Of a stretch of 64,000 nucleotides of DNA, positions 27,499 to 36,900 are shown one piece after another (positions within the stretch are counted from its first letter, which is position 1; every line of letters starts with the position of its first letter). The notes under the pieces were generated by a model. That model saw only the letters and a program-made list of their open reading frames with translations, did no database searches and had not been told where the DNA came from. The DNA is from JAWXCE01 sp034440495 (GTDB lineage: Bacteria; Pseudomonadota; Alphaproteobacteria; Rhizobiales; Rhodomicrobiaceae): the NCBI GenBank assembly GCA_034440495.1, contig JAWXCE010000001.1, positions 37,822 to 101,821 of the forward strand, in the 5' to 3' direction. Both the position numbers and the translations under genes were made by a program.

Positions 27499-28713
27499 GT
27501 GGGGTCGATTTTGACAAAGATACAAAAATTGGCGGGCGCCCGACTTAAGAAATGGCAAATTTTTGCCAGCTTGTTTTTCTTTAATTTCGCCGCATGCTCC
27601 ATTATCGCAATAGCGGGCGGCGCTACGCCAGGCGCAGAACGCTACCTTTTGCACCCGACCGCGAGATCTCTACCGGTGGCCGTCTTTGGCGATGACGGGC
27701 GACGCGAACTGCCAGAAAAATACAGCGGCCTTGAAGGTAAGATCGGGATGATTTATGAACCGATAAGTCAGACGCTATGCACGGCATTTTGCGTTGCGCC
27801 AGACGTGGTGGCCACGGCAGCTCACTGTCTTTTCCAGGCGAAAGCCGCAAAAATCCCCGCTATTTCATCGCTTAGCTTCCGGCTGGACTACGGCAAGGTC
27901 TCGACATCCACGGGCCTTGCCGGCAGCCGGAAAGGCGTGGAGAAAAACTTCGTCGCTGTCGGCACCACCAAGTTTAATCAGGAGCCTCCGCTCTCGGCGC
28001 CTCTGGACTGGGCGCTTGCCCGCCTCGAAAGGCCCATATGCCGTTTTGGCGTGCTGGATGTTGTTCCCAAAACGGTGCCCGAGCTGGCACAGGCGACAAC
28101 GGAAAAGCGGATTTTTCAGGTCGCTTATCACTGGGATTATCAGCACTGGAAGCTGGCATATTCGGGCGCGTGCACTATCAGCCGTAGCTTCAGCCTGCAG
28201 TGGCGCGCGATCCAGCAGCATTTTTCAGACTCGGAAGATCTGGTTCTACACGATTGCGATACAGGCGGCGCCTCATCCGGATCACCCATTCTAATGGACA
28301 CGCCGCTTGGCCCGGTCGCAGTGGCGATTAATGTAGGCACCTACACGCGCACCAGGCTGTTCCTGCGTCAAGGCCGCGTTGTAAAACGCCTGAACCCGGA
28401 CGTGATTGCAAACACGGGCGTAAACGCGCGGGCTTTCAAGCACATAATAGCGGAACTGGGCACAGCCCAGATACTGGAAAGCCCGGATGAATTGTCACAA
28501 TTGCAGTTGGAGCTTAGGGCGCGCGCTTTATATTCGGGTAAAGTAGATGGCATTCTGGGGCGAAACACACGAAGCGCCATTCGGCAGTTTGAGGTCAGCA
28601 ACGGACTTACTGCAACAGGACTTCCAACACAGAAGGTTCTCGATCAAATTTCGCAAAATCGGGAACGGCCAGCAGTAGATTATAGCACTGTGCGGGGGAA
28701 AGCGCCCAACTAG
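27499..28713 (+). CDS. Trypsin-like serine protease with C-terminal peptidoglycan-binding domain
   Basis: About 404 residues from GTG 27499 (TTG 27511 is also possible). A hydrophobic stretch at 20-40 is a signal or anchor. The chymotrypsin-fold triad is visible as His109 in TAAHC, Asp170 in LDWALARL and Ser260 in GGASSGSP, where the usual GDSGGP has become ASSGSP. The last 65 residues (LQLELRARALYSGKVDG, NTRSAIRQFEV) form a PG_binding_1 domain, which should tether the enzyme to the cell wall. It runs against ccmH and shares a CTAG with its stop. Substrate unknown. Confidence 0.85.
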   Translation: MGSILTKIQKLAGARLKKWQIFASLFFFNFAACSIIAIAGGATPGAERYLLHPTARSLPVAVFGDDGRRELPEKYSGLEGKIGMIYEPISQTLCTAFCVAPDVVATAAHCLFQAKAAKIPAISSLSFRLDYGKVSTSTGLAGSRKGVEKNFVAVGTTKFNQEPPLSAPLDWALARLERPICRFGVLDVVPKTVPELAQATTEKRIFQVAYHWDYQHWKLAYSGACTISRSFSLQWRAIQQHFSDSEDLVLHDCDTGGASSGSPILMDTPLGPVAVAINVGTYTRTRLFLRQGRVVKRLNPDVIANTGVNARAFKHIIAELGTAQILESPDELSQLQLELRARALYSGKVDGILGRNTRSAIRQFEVSNGLTATGLPTQKVLDQISQNRERPAVDYSTVRGKAPN

Positions 28714-29171
28714 CGGCTTGTAATATCCTTCACGCGTATTTTCTCTTCTTCCGACAAATCGCCAGATTGCGTGTTGATCGCCGCTGGTTTCCGCGCAGAT
28801 CGCCATATAAAAAAGGCGCCTGACAGAAAAAGCAGTGCGGGTGTGAGCCAAAGTAGCGCGGTCGATAACGAAAATGGCGGGCGCAACAGCACAAAGTCGC
28901 CGTAGCGGGCAACGATAAACTCGACCGCTTGTTCGTTCGTATCGCCGTTTTTCAGCCTGTCACGAACGAGAACGCGCAGGTCGCGGGCAAGAGGCGCGTC
29001 GGAATCATCAATCGACTGGTTTTGACAAACCAGGCAACGCAACTCGGCCGAGATGGCGCGGGCGCGGGCTTCAACGGCGGGATCAGCCAAAATTTCGTCC
29101 GGCTCGACCGCTAAAGCGCCGCTCCCCGAAAGAGCGACACAAACAATAAAAAACTTTACCAAACGACGCAT
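28710..29171 (-). CDS. ccmH: Cytochrome c maturation protein CcmH
   Basis: Thiol-disulfide component of system I cytochrome c maturation, which keeps the apocytochrome CxxCH cysteines reduced for haem attachment. The 153-residue protein has a signal peptide, the LRCLVCQNQ motif with Cys46 and Cys49 and a C-terminal membrane anchor near 105-125. It starts 2 bases after ccmF ends and closes the operon. Confidence 0.96.
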   Translation of the reverse strand: MRRLVKFFIVCVALSGSGALAVEPDEILADPAVEARARAISAELRCLVCQNQSIDDSDAPLARDLRVLVRDRLKNGDTNEQAVEFIVARYGDFVLLRPPFSLSTALLWLTPALLFLSGAFFIWRSARKPAAINTQSGDLSEEEKIRVKDITSR

Positions 29172-29173
29172 GA

Positions 29174-31156
29174 CTATGCCGCCGCCACAACGTGACGCGC
29201 TGTCTTACCCTTGCGCGGCTCGCCAACGCGCAATCGCCTGTCGGCCAGCGACAGGACGCCGCCGAATGCCATAATTAGCGCGCCGATCCAGATGAAGCGC
29301 ACGAGAGGATGGAAATAAGCGCGCACCGAATAAGCGCCGCCTCCGAGTTCATCCCCCAAAACCACATAAACATCGCCGCCCCAGGTCGCCAGAATCCCAG
29401 CTTCGGAGGTTTGCGTGCGCGGCGCGCTGTAGACGCGCTTTGACGGGAGAAGAGTTGTGATTAAACGCTCGCCGGTGGTGAGTTCGAAGGTTCCGGTCAG
29501 CTCTTCAAAGTTTGGCCCTCTTGACGGAGCAACACCTTTAAATGTCAGCTTGTAGCCGTTCAATTCGAGTTGCTCGCCAGGCTTTAGCGCCGCAATACGC
29601 TCGACCTGCCATGCGCTTGTTCCGACGATGCCGAGCACGGCGACCCCAACGCCCAGATGAGCGAGAGCTGCGCCAAAACTGGCGCGCGGCAGATTGACGA
29701 AGCGGCTGACCGATTCACGGAATGGCGCCTCAAACAGGCGGCAGCGCGACGCAATTTCCGACAGCGCGCCGCCAATTAGCCAAACACCAAGGGCAAATCC
29801 GATCGGGGCTAGCCATGGCCCGCGCTCCTGAGTAGCGAGAATGGCCAAGCCAGAGACACCAGCCACAGCCGCCGCAGCGACAAGTCGCTGCGACGCTGCC
29901 GCTAGATCGCCGCGCTTCCACGCCAGCATTGCTCCAAACGGCATGGCCAGAAGCAATGGCATCATGAGCGGCAGGAAGGTCGCGTTGAAGTATGGCGCGC
30001 CAACGGAGATTTTCTCGCCGGTGATAGCCTCAAGCGCCAGAGGATAGAGCGTGCCGACAAAAACCACGCCGCAGGCTGATGTCAGTAGCAGGTTATTGAG
30101 AATGAGGCTGCCTTCGCGCGAGATCGGCGCGAACACACCGCCCGCACGCAGTGCAGGGGCCCTCCATGCGTAGAGTGTGAGAGCGCCGCCGGTGAAAATC
30201 GCCATAATGGCGAGGATGAACACGCCGCGCTCCGGATCGACTGCGAATGCGTGGACTGATGTCAGTACGCCGGAGCGCACCAGGAATGCGCCGACCAGAC
30301 TGAGCGCGAAGGTGAGAATGGCGAGCAGCACCGTCCAGACTTTCAGCGAGTCGCGTTTCTCCATAACGATGGCGGAGTGAAGTAGCGCCGTCCCGGCAAG
30401 CCATGGCATGAATGAAGCGTTCTCAACGGGATCCCAAAACCACCAGCCGCCCCAACCCAGTTCATAATATGCCCACCACGAACCCATGGCGATGCCGACG
30501 GTTAGAAATGACCATGCGGCCAGCGTCCAGGGCCGCACCCAACGCGCCCACGCCGCATCGATTCGACCCTCGATGAGGGCGGCCACGGCAAATGAAAACG
30601 CCAGCGAAAACCCGACATAGCCCGCATACAAAAATGGCGGATGAAACGCGAGCGCCGGGTCTTGTAGAATTGGGTTGAGCCCTCTGCCTTCAAACGGGGC
30701 CGGGTCGAGACGAATGAACGGGTTTGATGTCGCAACGATGAAAATGAGAAAAGCGAGCGAAATAGCGCCTTGCACGGAGAGCACATTGGCTTTCAACCGC
30801 ATCGGCAAATTTTGCCCGAAAGCTGCGACCAGCGCGCCAAAAAGCGCAAGTATTAATACCCACAGCACCATTGAGCCTTCGTGATTGCCCCACGCGCCCG
30901 ATATTTTGTAGATCATTGGCTTGGCAGAGTGCGAATTCTCATAAACGTTAACGACGGAGAAATCGGAGCTTACAAAAGCCCAGATCAGCGCGGCGAAAGC
31001 GAAAAGCACCAGCAAAAACTGCGATAGCGCGGCTGGCGCGGCCATGAGCATAAGTCTGTTGTCGCCGACCCGCGCGCCCCAAAACGGAGCGGCGGTCTGC
31101 ACAAGCGCCACGGCCAGCGCTAACACAAGAGCAAAATGTCCGGCTTCGACTATCAT
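29174..31156 (-). CDS. ccmF: Haem lyase CcmF
   Basis: Large polytopic membrane protein that, with CcmH and CcmI, attaches haem delivered by CcmE to apocytochrome c. The 660 residues contain many transmembrane segments and the tryptophan-rich periplasmic motif WGGWWFWDPVENASFMPWL, which is diagnostic. Conserved histidines suited to haem ligation (HNEGSM-type NHEGSMVLW, LLHSAI) are present. It lies 18 bases after ccmE. Confidence 0.97.
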   Translation of the reverse strand: MIVEAGHFALVLALAVALVQTAAPFWGARVGDNRLMLMAAPAALSQFLLVLFAFAALIWAFVSSDFSVVNVYENSHSAKPMIYKISGAWGNHEGSMVLWVLILALFGALVAAFGQNLPMRLKANVLSVQGAISLAFLIFIVATSNPFIRLDPAPFEGRGLNPILQDPALAFHPPFLYAGYVGFSLAFSFAVAALIEGRIDAAWARWVRPWTLAAWSFLTVGIAMGSWWAYYELGWGGWWFWDPVENASFMPWLAGTALLHSAIVMEKRDSLKVWTVLLAILTFALSLVGAFLVRSGVLTSVHAFAVDPERGVFILAIMAIFTGGALTLYAWRAPALRAGGVFAPISREGSLILNNLLLTSACGVVFVGTLYPLALEAITGEKISVGAPYFNATFLPLMMPLLLAMPFGAMLAWKRGDLAAASQRLVAAAAVAGVSGLAILATQERGPWLAPIGFALGVWLIGGALSEIASRCRLFEAPFRESVSRFVNLPRASFGAALAHLGVGVAVLGIVGTSAWQVERIAALKPGEQLELNGYKLTFKGVAPSRGPNFEELTGTFELTTGERLITTLLPSKRVYSAPRTQTSEAGILATWGGDVYVVLGDELGGGAYSVRAYFHPLVRFIWIGALIMAFGGVLSLADRRLRVGEPRKGKTARHVVAAA

Positions 31157-31174
31157 TGGATGCCCGCTTCTGCG

Positions 31175-31642
31175 TTAATTTTGTTTGGTTTCCTTGCCGA
31201 CCGGCGCTTGGCCTGTGTCGCGCCAGACACCTTGCCTTTTCAACGACTCGGCGACTTCAGGCGGCATGTAGTTTTCGTCGTGTTTGGCAAGCACAGTATC
31301 GGCGGCGAAGACGCCATCGGGCCGCATTTTACCTTCAGCCACAACGCCCTGCCCTTCGCGAAAGAGGTCTGGCAATAACCCTGTATAGACCACCGGCAAG
31401 GAAGATTTAGTGTCGGTTACTGCAAAGCGCACTGTTGTGCCCTCATCCCGCTTGACACTGCCCTCCTCCACAAGCCCGCCGAGCCTAAAACGGCGATTAT
31501 CAAGCTTTTTTGTCACAGCGTCGGTCGGGCTTTGGAAAAAAACAATGGATTCGCTCATCGCATTCAGAACAAGCGCAGTGGACGCGCCGAGCAGCGTTAG
31601 TCCAGCGCCAATCATCACTAGCCGTCTTTGCTTGCGTGTCAT
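31175..31642 (-). CDS. ccmE: Haem chaperone CcmE
   Basis: A 155-residue membrane-anchored periplasmic OB-fold protein that carries haem covalently to CcmF. The N-terminal anchor is at about 8-28; the covalent haem-binding His121 and Tyr125 are in the LAKHDENYMPPEV motif. It lies between ccmI and ccmF on one transcript. Confidence 0.97.
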   Translation of the reverse strand: MTRKQRRLVMIGAGLTLLGASTALVLNAMSESIVFFQSPTDAVTKKLDNRRFRLGGLVEEGSVKRDEGTTVRFAVTDTKSSLPVVYTGLLPDLFREGQGVVAEGKMRPDGVFAADTVLAKHDENYMPPEVAESLKRQGVWRDTGQAPVGKETKQN

Positions 31643-31684
31643 AAAATATCAAAACCTCTTGTAACTTATACGATAACCGGTGCC

Positions 31685-32773
31685 TTACGAGTTCAATCCC
31701 ATCGCCGACGCGAAGTCGTTTATTTGCTTTAGGGCATCCAGATTTCCTGCATACTGCGACCTGGCTTTCTCAACCGTCGCAATTGCATCGCCTTTTTTGC
31801 CAAGAACGCTATAGGCACGGACGAGCCGCAGCCACTCATCCACTTCGCCGCCATTTTTGCCCAGCCGGTCGGCCAATCCCGCGACCATGCCTTCAATCAT
31901 CTGCTGTCGCGCCGCAACATCGCCGGGCGTTTGCGTATTAGGCAGGGTCTTACCGTCTAAAGCAGCAATTTTAGCCTCAACAGCTTTCCGCCAGTCCGGT
32001 GCGAGTGAGGACTTCAAAAGCGTTTCATAGCCCGCCCTCGCTGCGGATTTATCGCCTTGGTTTTCATCGGCAACCGCGAGAAAAAAACGGGCGCGCAGCA
32101 GATCGGGACGTTGCTTCAGCGCCTTTTGAAGGGCCGAACGGGCAAGGGCTGTCGCCACGCCATCGTTGGCGGCGATTGACGCCTCTCCATACCCAGCGAG
32201 CCGATCTGGCGTTTCACCGGTAAGCGCCATGGCTTTGCGGAAAGCGTCCGCTGCATCCTCGAAGCGCTGCACACGCATATAAACAGGCGCTATCACATTC
32301 CAGCCCGCGCCATCTTCCGGATTAGTGCGAAGCCGTGCCTCAACTTTTGCAATCATGGGTTCGATTTTATTGCTCTCATCCGGAGATTCGAGGCGGGCGG
32401 CAAGTGGCTGTCCCGGCATTTGGGGCGCGCCTGTCAAGAGGTAAACCAACAAACTCAGCACTGTTATAGCAATCGCCACAGCGCCTGCGGCCCAGTTTGG
32501 CCGAAGCAGCTTGGGCGAGGCGCCGTTTTTGCTGCGGTGGTTTTCATCTGACGCCGCCAGAATTCGCCGGGATATTTCGCGGGAAACATCCCGCGCCTCA
32601 TCCTCGCTGATGACATTGCGGCGAAGGTCTTCGTCAATTTCCTGCAACTGAGCTTTATAAAGCTCGACTTCGTTGGCGGCGACGTTTTCGGAACGGGCAT
32701 TGCGATATAGAGGCGCGACGATGACAATAACGATCGCCGCCGTAAGAGATGCCAAAATCAACCACAGAATCAT
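31685..32773 (-). CDS. ccmI: Cytochrome c maturation protein CcmI
   Basis: A 362-residue apocytochrome chaperone of the haem lyase complex. It has an N-terminal transmembrane helix (about 3-22), a cytoplasmic loop with the YKAQLQEIDEDL and GVISEDEA-like VISEDEARDVSREI segment typical of CcmI, a second membrane helix near 95-113, and periplasmic TPR repeats from about 150. First gene of the ccmI-E-F-H series; the ccmA-D genes are not in the window. Confidence 0.93.
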   Translation of the reverse strand: MILWLILASLTAAIVIVIVAPLYRNARSENVAANEVELYKAQLQEIDEDLRRNVISEDEARDVSREISRRILAASDENHRSKNGASPKLLRPNWAAGAVAIAITVLSLLVYLLTGAPQMPGQPLAARLESPDESNKIEPMIAKVEARLRTNPEDGAGWNVIAPVYMRVQRFEDAADAFRKAMALTGETPDRLAGYGEASIAANDGVATALARSALQKALKQRPDLLRARFFLAVADENQGDKSAARAGYETLLKSSLAPDWRKAVEAKIAALDGKTLPNTQTPGDVAARQQMIEGMVAGLADRLGKNGGEVDEWLRLVRAYSVLGKKGDAIATVEKARSQYAGNLDALKQINDFASAMGLNS

Positions 32774-32878
32774 CGCCTAAACGCCGTTCTCGATCCAAAT
32801 CCATATGAATATGTATAAGGCAACGGATGTGGGGTCAACGGCGTGCTGGATCACACTCGCGTAAAGGCGCGCGATCAA

Positions 32879-33346
32879 TCAGATTTGTTTCCAGGCGCCA
32901 TCATACTGGCGGCAGGCTTTGCCACGAATGATTTCTGGCTCGCCGTCAATATAAACCTCATGCTCGAATTCACGGCAGGTCTGGCTTTGGTACGTATAGC
33001 GGCGACCGGGCTTGATCACGCCATAACGCCCCTCACGCGAACTGCGCCACCGGCGCGGCTCGTTATCACGGCCATACTCCAGCGCTTGATATTCGGCGTC
33101 CATCGCCATCCGGCGTTCTTCCTCGTCGAGATCGCGGCCAATGCTGTTGCCGATAATGCCGCCGATAATCACGCCTGCGGCGGTCGCAGCCACACGGCCT
33201 TTGCCAGAACCGAACTGGTTGCCAATGATACCCCCGCCAACAGCGCCGATGATCGTGCCGCTGTCCTGGTTGGTCATGCCGCCTGGGCCGCAGCTCGCCA
33301 GCATCGCTGCAAGAACGCTAATCGCCAGTAAAGAGTATGTCTTCAT
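32879..33346 (-). CDS. Glycine-zipper outer membrane lipoprotein (17 kDa antigen-like)
   Basis: The start at 33346 is chosen because AAGG lies 8 bases upstream and it places the lipobox LASC at residues 16-19 or so. The mature part has the glycine-zipper repeat GTIIGAVGGGIIGNQ and GVIIGGIIGNSIG, able to insert in or pack against membrane, and a basic C-terminal region with cysteines. This is the 17 kDa surface antigen/SlyB-like group. About 155 residues. Role probably in outer membrane integrity; family inference. Confidence 0.82.
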   Translation of the reverse strand: MKTYSLLAISVLAAMLASCGPGGMTNQDSGTIIGAVGGGIIGNQFGSGKGRVAATAAGVIIGGIIGNSIGRDLDEEERRMAMDAEYQALEYGRDNEPRRWRSSREGRYGVIKPGRRYTYQSQTCREFEHEVYIDGEPEIIRGKACRQYDGAWKQI

Positions 33347-33439
33347 GTCCAAAACCTTCATTCTTGATGCGGGCCAGTCGAAACAATCACAGTTTGTATG
33401 AATCTACCAACTCCAATCCGGCATTTTTGCGGCTGCTAG

Positions 33440-34813
33440 TCAAGCGGATGGAAGGCTAATTATTGCCTTAAGGCCACCGGCGTCGGCTTTTTCCAGAACG
33501 AATTTGCCTTGGTACAAATGCGCCAGATCAGCAACGATTGACAAGCCAAGCCCTGAGCCGGGCCGCGTTTCGTCATACCGGCGTCCCCGCTTGATAACGC
33601 TGGCGCGCTGCTCCTCAGTCAGGCCCGGGCCGTCATCGCTAACCACCACGGTGAACATCCTTACCTCAGAGCCGGACGCTGGCGACTGTGCGACGGTAAG
33701 CGTCACGGACGACTGCGCCCACTTGAACGCATTGTCCATGAGGTTGCCAACGATATCCTCCAGATCCTGTTTTTCCCCTTTAAACTTCAAATCCGCCGGA
33801 CCCTCGATTGTCACAGTAAGATTTCGGTCGCGATAAATCCGCTCAAGCGCACTGCCGAGGGCTGTGACGATAGGCTTGACCGGCGCGACGCTGCCAATAA
33901 CGCCTGAACGTGCGGCAATACGCGCCCGGTTAAGATGGTGATCGATCTGCTGGCGCATGACATCGGCCTGCTCTGCCACTTTCTCCGCAAAGGGCGAATC
34001 GGTGGTCTGCGCCTCGTTGATAATGACGCTGAGGGGGGTTTTTAACGCATGCGCAAGATTGCCGACGTGCGTGCGTGCGCGATCGACAATATGGACGTTT
34101 GATTGAATGAGCGCGTTTAGCTCGTTTTGCAGAGGCAAAATTTCCTGGGGCAAAACGCCTTCAAGTCGCTCCGCCTCTCCTGAACGGATTGCGGAAAGGC
34201 GCGTTCCGATGTCCCGAAGAGGCCATAAACCATATCGCACCTGAAAAAACGTCGCGAGCATGAGGCCGGCTGCCAAAATCATCAGATTAAGAATAAGCGT
34301 CGCCGTAAAATCGTAGATGGCTTCCTCCGCCCCACTTTTATCAAGCGCGACAGCGTAGGAAAATGACTGCTGTTGATCTCCATCGCTGTAAGACACTTCC
34401 CGCTCCATAACGCGAAGTTTTTGTTCATCCGGCCCGTCGATCTCCGCCACGCGAATCAACTGTAAGTCTGGGCTGACACCAAGTTCGCTGGGAAGCTTCA
34501 ATGTTTCGGAGACTAGGGATTCAGATTGGATGATGGTAGGTTGCGACGTTCCTAGCGTTTTGATCTGCCAGTAATAGCCGGAGAGAGGAAGCAGGAACCT
34601 GGCTTCGCCAAGGTTTGGCGCCTTCAACTCCACGCCCTTGTCAGGATATGTGCTCCCGATAAGATAGGTGAGGTAGACGTTTAGGTCTTCGTTGAAGCCG
34701 TCTTCGATCTGGCCGCGATAACCGCTGACCAGAACCAGCGCCGTTACGGGCAGAACCAGCAGCGACCAGACGGCGAATGACACGAAAAGGCGGAAGGCTA
34801 GGGAGTTAGGCAT
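33440..34813 (-). CDS. Membrane sensor histidine kinase, PhoQ/QseC-like
   Basis: 457 residues: transmembrane segments at about 10-30 and 170-190 around a periplasmic sensor domain, HAMP, phosphoacceptor His255 in GNLAHALKTPLSV, and an ATPase domain with NLMDNAFKWA, DDGPGL and GSGLGLSI. The AHALKTPL form is the one seen in PhoQ-type kinases. Its start overlaps the end of the response regulator gene by 8 bases. Ligand unknown. Confidence 0.92.
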   Translation of the reverse strand: MPNSLAFRLFVSFAVWSLLVLPVTALVLVSGYRGQIEDGFNEDLNVYLTYLIGSTYPDKGVELKAPNLGEARFLLPLSGYYWQIKTLGTSQPTIIQSESLVSETLKLPSELGVSPDLQLIRVAEIDGPDEQKLRVMEREVSYSDGDQQQSFSYAVALDKSGAEEAIYDFTATLILNLMILAAGLMLATFFQVRYGLWPLRDIGTRLSAIRSGEAERLEGVLPQEILPLQNELNALIQSNVHIVDRARTHVGNLAHALKTPLSVIINEAQTTDSPFAEKVAEQADVMRQQIDHHLNRARIAARSGVIGSVAPVKPIVTALGSALERIYRDRNLTVTIEGPADLKFKGEKQDLEDIVGNLMDNAFKWAQSSVTLTVAQSPASGSEVRMFTVVVSDDGPGLTEEQRASVIKRGRRYDETRPGSGLGLSIVADLAHLYQGKFVLEKADAGGLKAIISLPSA

Positions 34814-35477
34814 TTTGGCTCTGGCTGGTCAGGCAATAGCCGAGGCCGCGCATCGTAAGGATCAGATTGGCGGGAATTTTGCGCCGTAGCCGACCGACAA
34901 ACACCTCGATCGTGTTGGAATCGCGGTCGAAGTCCTGCTCGTACAAATGTTCCACGAGTTCGCCGCGCGAGACAATTCGGCCTTGATGATGCATCAGATA
35001 AGCGAGCAGACGATACTCAAGGGACGTAAGCTTGATTGGTTGGCCGCTGACTGTCACCCGCCCGGATTTAGTGTCGAGCCGCAACTCCCCACATTCGATT
35101 TCAGATTTGGCGAGTCCTGCCGAACGGCGCAACAGCGCCCGCACGCGCGCTAGCAACTCCTCCATGTGAAAAGGCTTTGATACGTAATCGTCCGCGCCGG
35201 CGTCCATTCCGGAAACCTTGTCGCTCCAGCGATCACGGGCGGTAAGCACAAGCACGGGCATCTTGCGGTTATCGCGCCGCCAATTTTCCAGCACGCTAAG
35301 GCCGTCGCGTTTGGGTAACCCCAAATCCAGGATTACAGCGTCGTAGGGTTCGGTGTCGCCAAGAAAGTGTCCCTCTTCGCCATCGAATGCCGCGTCGACT
35401 GCATAGCCCGCAAAGCTCAAGGCCGAGACAAGCTGCCGGTTCAAATCCTTGTCGTCTTCAATCACGAGCAGCCGCAA
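34806..35477 (-). CDS. OmpR family response regulator, PhoP/QseB-like
   Basis: 223 residues: receiver with phosphoacceptor Asp51 (VILDLGLP), lysine in VSKPFHMEEL, and a winged-helix output domain (LTSLEYRLLAYLMHHQGRIVSR, VFVGRLRRKI). Partner of the overlapping kinase gene. A small exported protein gene ends 9 bases upstream, so the three are one operon. Confidence 0.94.
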   Translation of the reverse strand: MRLLVIEDDKDLNRQLVSALSFAGYAVDAAFDGEEGHFLGDTEPYDAVILDLGLPKRDGLSVLENWRRDNRKMPVLVLTARDRWSDKVSGMDAGADDYVSKPFHMEELLARVRALLRRSAGLAKSEIECGELRLDTKSGRVTVSGQPIKLTSLEYRLLAYLMHHQGRIVSRGELVEHLYEQDFDRDSNTIEVFVGRLRRKIPANLILTMRGLGYCLTSQSQNA

Positions 35478-35486
35478 TTTATGCCC

Positions 35487-35750
35487 TCACTTTGCCCCGA
35501 CGGTCACCGTCTTTATATGTCGCCCGGTATCGATGACGATACGAATAGTTGCGCCTGCGCCTTGTCCGCAAAGCTGCACGTTTATAATGCGCGCGCCTGC
35601 ATACCGGGACAGTATTTCCTTTTGAACCTGACCTATGGACTTGTAATCCCGCGACGACCACGAACTGACGCAGCCAGCTTTCACGTCGGTTGAGGGGAAT
35701 GCGATGGCCCATAAAACCATCATCATCCAGACTATATTCATTTTCCGCAT
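35487..35750 (-). CDS. Small exported PepSY-like protein
   Basis: From ATG 35750 the product has 87 residues: a signal peptide (MNIVWMMMVLWAIAF, cleavage near VKA) and a mature part with the pattern QVQKEILSRYAGARIINVQL ending in GRHIKTVTV, like the short PepSY fold. An upstream in-frame ATG at 35858 lacks a good site. It lies directly before a PhoP/PhoQ-type pair; small PepSY proteins in that position often feed back on the sensor. That role is inference. Confidence 0.68.
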   Translation of the reverse strand: MRKMNIVWMMMVLWAIAFPSTDVKAGCVSSWSSRDYKSIGQVQKEILSRYAGARIINVQLCGQGAGATIRIVIDTGRHIKTVTVGAK

Positions 35751-35882
35751 AGCGGCGTCACCGTTCTTCTTCAAACTATGGCAAAAATACGTGTTGACGG
35801 CTGAATGTATCATGAATGCGTCACTCGCCAGACATAAGGCGAAAAAGGCGCGCCGCAACTATTGCGGCGCGGATGTGGCGAA

Positions 35883-36080
35883 TTAGCTGTCGGAGTCGCT
35901 TTCATAGTCGTCGCCGCCATCGCCTATCAAAATGGCGGCGACGCCTGCAAACGACGCGAGAGCGCCGAAAACCTGGTTCCAGTCGTCTTCGCTTAGGCCA
36001 AAGATGCCAAGACCTGCAAAAAGCGCGGCCGCGCCGGCGTAGGTGGACGGTTCGCGCAGGCGATCAAAAATAAAACGCAT
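35883..36080 (-). CDS. Small membrane protein at the end of the GTA lysis module
   Basis: A 65-residue protein with one or two hydrophobic segments (YAGAAALFAGLGIFGL, ALASFAGVAAILIG) and an acidic tail of Asp/Ser residues. It starts 23 bases after the GH108 lysozyme gene. Size, topology and position suggest a holin or antiholin, but small phage membrane proteins are hard to assign by sequence. Confidence 0.6.
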   Translation of the reverse strand: MRFIFDRLREPSTYAGAAALFAGLGIFGLSEDDWNQVFGALASFAGVAAILIGDGGDDYESDSDS

Positions 36081-36103
36081 GATAATGCTCCTGTTTTCTG
36101 TGG

Positions 36104-36649
36104 TTAAACTTTCGACTTGGGGTAAGCGTTTTTAGCGCGCTGCAAGGCCATTGCTTCGGCCATGGTCGCCATTAGCCGACGCGACCAGCCGAGGCCGAAT
36201 GCAGAGAACAGACGGCTGAGGAGGCCGTAATGCCGCATACGCAGCGCCATGAATTCAAGCAACAACGCGCGCCCGTCGGCGGTCTTCACCGCAGCAATGG
36301 TGCGTTCGCCAATCGCCCCGTCAACGCGAACGCGAGCCGCTTGCTGCAACCATTTGCGCGCTCGCCCGACGCCCTGATTCACAGCGCAATCGAACACGGC
36401 GAGGTCGATGCCGGGCGGCAGCCGGTCGCACGCCGCCAAATTCCAGTAATCTTTCCGGTAAATCGCCGCAGCCTCGGACGACTTGAGCGCGCGCACCTCG
36501 GATTTGGTGACGGAGCGTTTGCGAAATCGCTCCAGCGTGCGTTTCGTTATGCCGAGATTGGTCGCGCCGCCGGGATCGAGCGGATGGTCGCTGTAGCCGC
36601 CCTCAAACTTGAGTACGTGCTTGAGCGCGGCGGAGAAATTTTCTTTCAA
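36104..36649 (-). CDS. GH108 family lysozyme (GTA/phage endolysin)
   Basis: The start is taken as TTG 36649 because GGAGG stands 5 bases before it; no ATG fits between there and the upstream gene. The 181-residue product begins with the GH108 muramidase domain: catalytic Glu16 in EGGYSDHPLDPGGATNLGIT, then DYWNLAACDRLP and DCAVNQGVGRA. A peptidoglycan-binding-like segment (RVDGAIGERT) follows. GH108 enzymes cleave peptidoglycan; in Rhodobacter a GH108 endolysin releases GTA particles. It lies between two small membrane proteins directly after gp15. Confidence 0.88.
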   Translation of the reverse strand: MKENFSAALKHVLKFEGGYSDHPLDPGGATNLGITKRTLERFRKRSVTKSEVRALKSSEAAAIYRKDYWNLAACDRLPPGIDLAVFDCAVNQGVGRARKWLQQAARVRVDGAIGERTIAAVKTADGRALLLEFMALRMRHYGLLSRLFSAFGLGWSRRLMATMAEAMALQRAKNAYPKSKV

Positions 36650-36708
36650 ACTCGCCTCCAATAAAAATGCCGCCCGGAGGCGGCGTGGCTGATAAAAATC
36701 TGTTGGAG

Positions 36709-36900
36709 TCAGCGCTCGCGCCGCTGCTGTCGTTCTCGCACGAACAGCCAAAGCCGTCCCGCGCCGAGCACAAGGCCGACACCCAGCGAGGCCGTTGTTA
36801 AAAGCTGGTTGACCTCATTCAACCAAGGCGCCCAGGCAGGCGCCGAGATGAGGCTAGTGGCAATGGCGCCATCGCCCATACCCGAGTCATTGTCTGTCAT
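36709..36900 (-). CDS. Holin-like small membrane protein
   Basis: ATG 36900, with AAAGG 7 bases upstream, gives 63 residues. A transmembrane segment (LLTTASLGVGLVLGAGRLWLF) is followed by a very basic tail RERQQRRER, the usual holin pattern. It is between gp15 and the lysozyme, so it probably opens the membrane for the enzyme. Assignment rests on topology and position. Confidence 0.6.
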   Translation of the reverse strand: MTDNDSGMGDGAIATSLISAPAWAPWLNEVNQLLTTASLGVGLVLGAGRLWLFVRERQQRRER

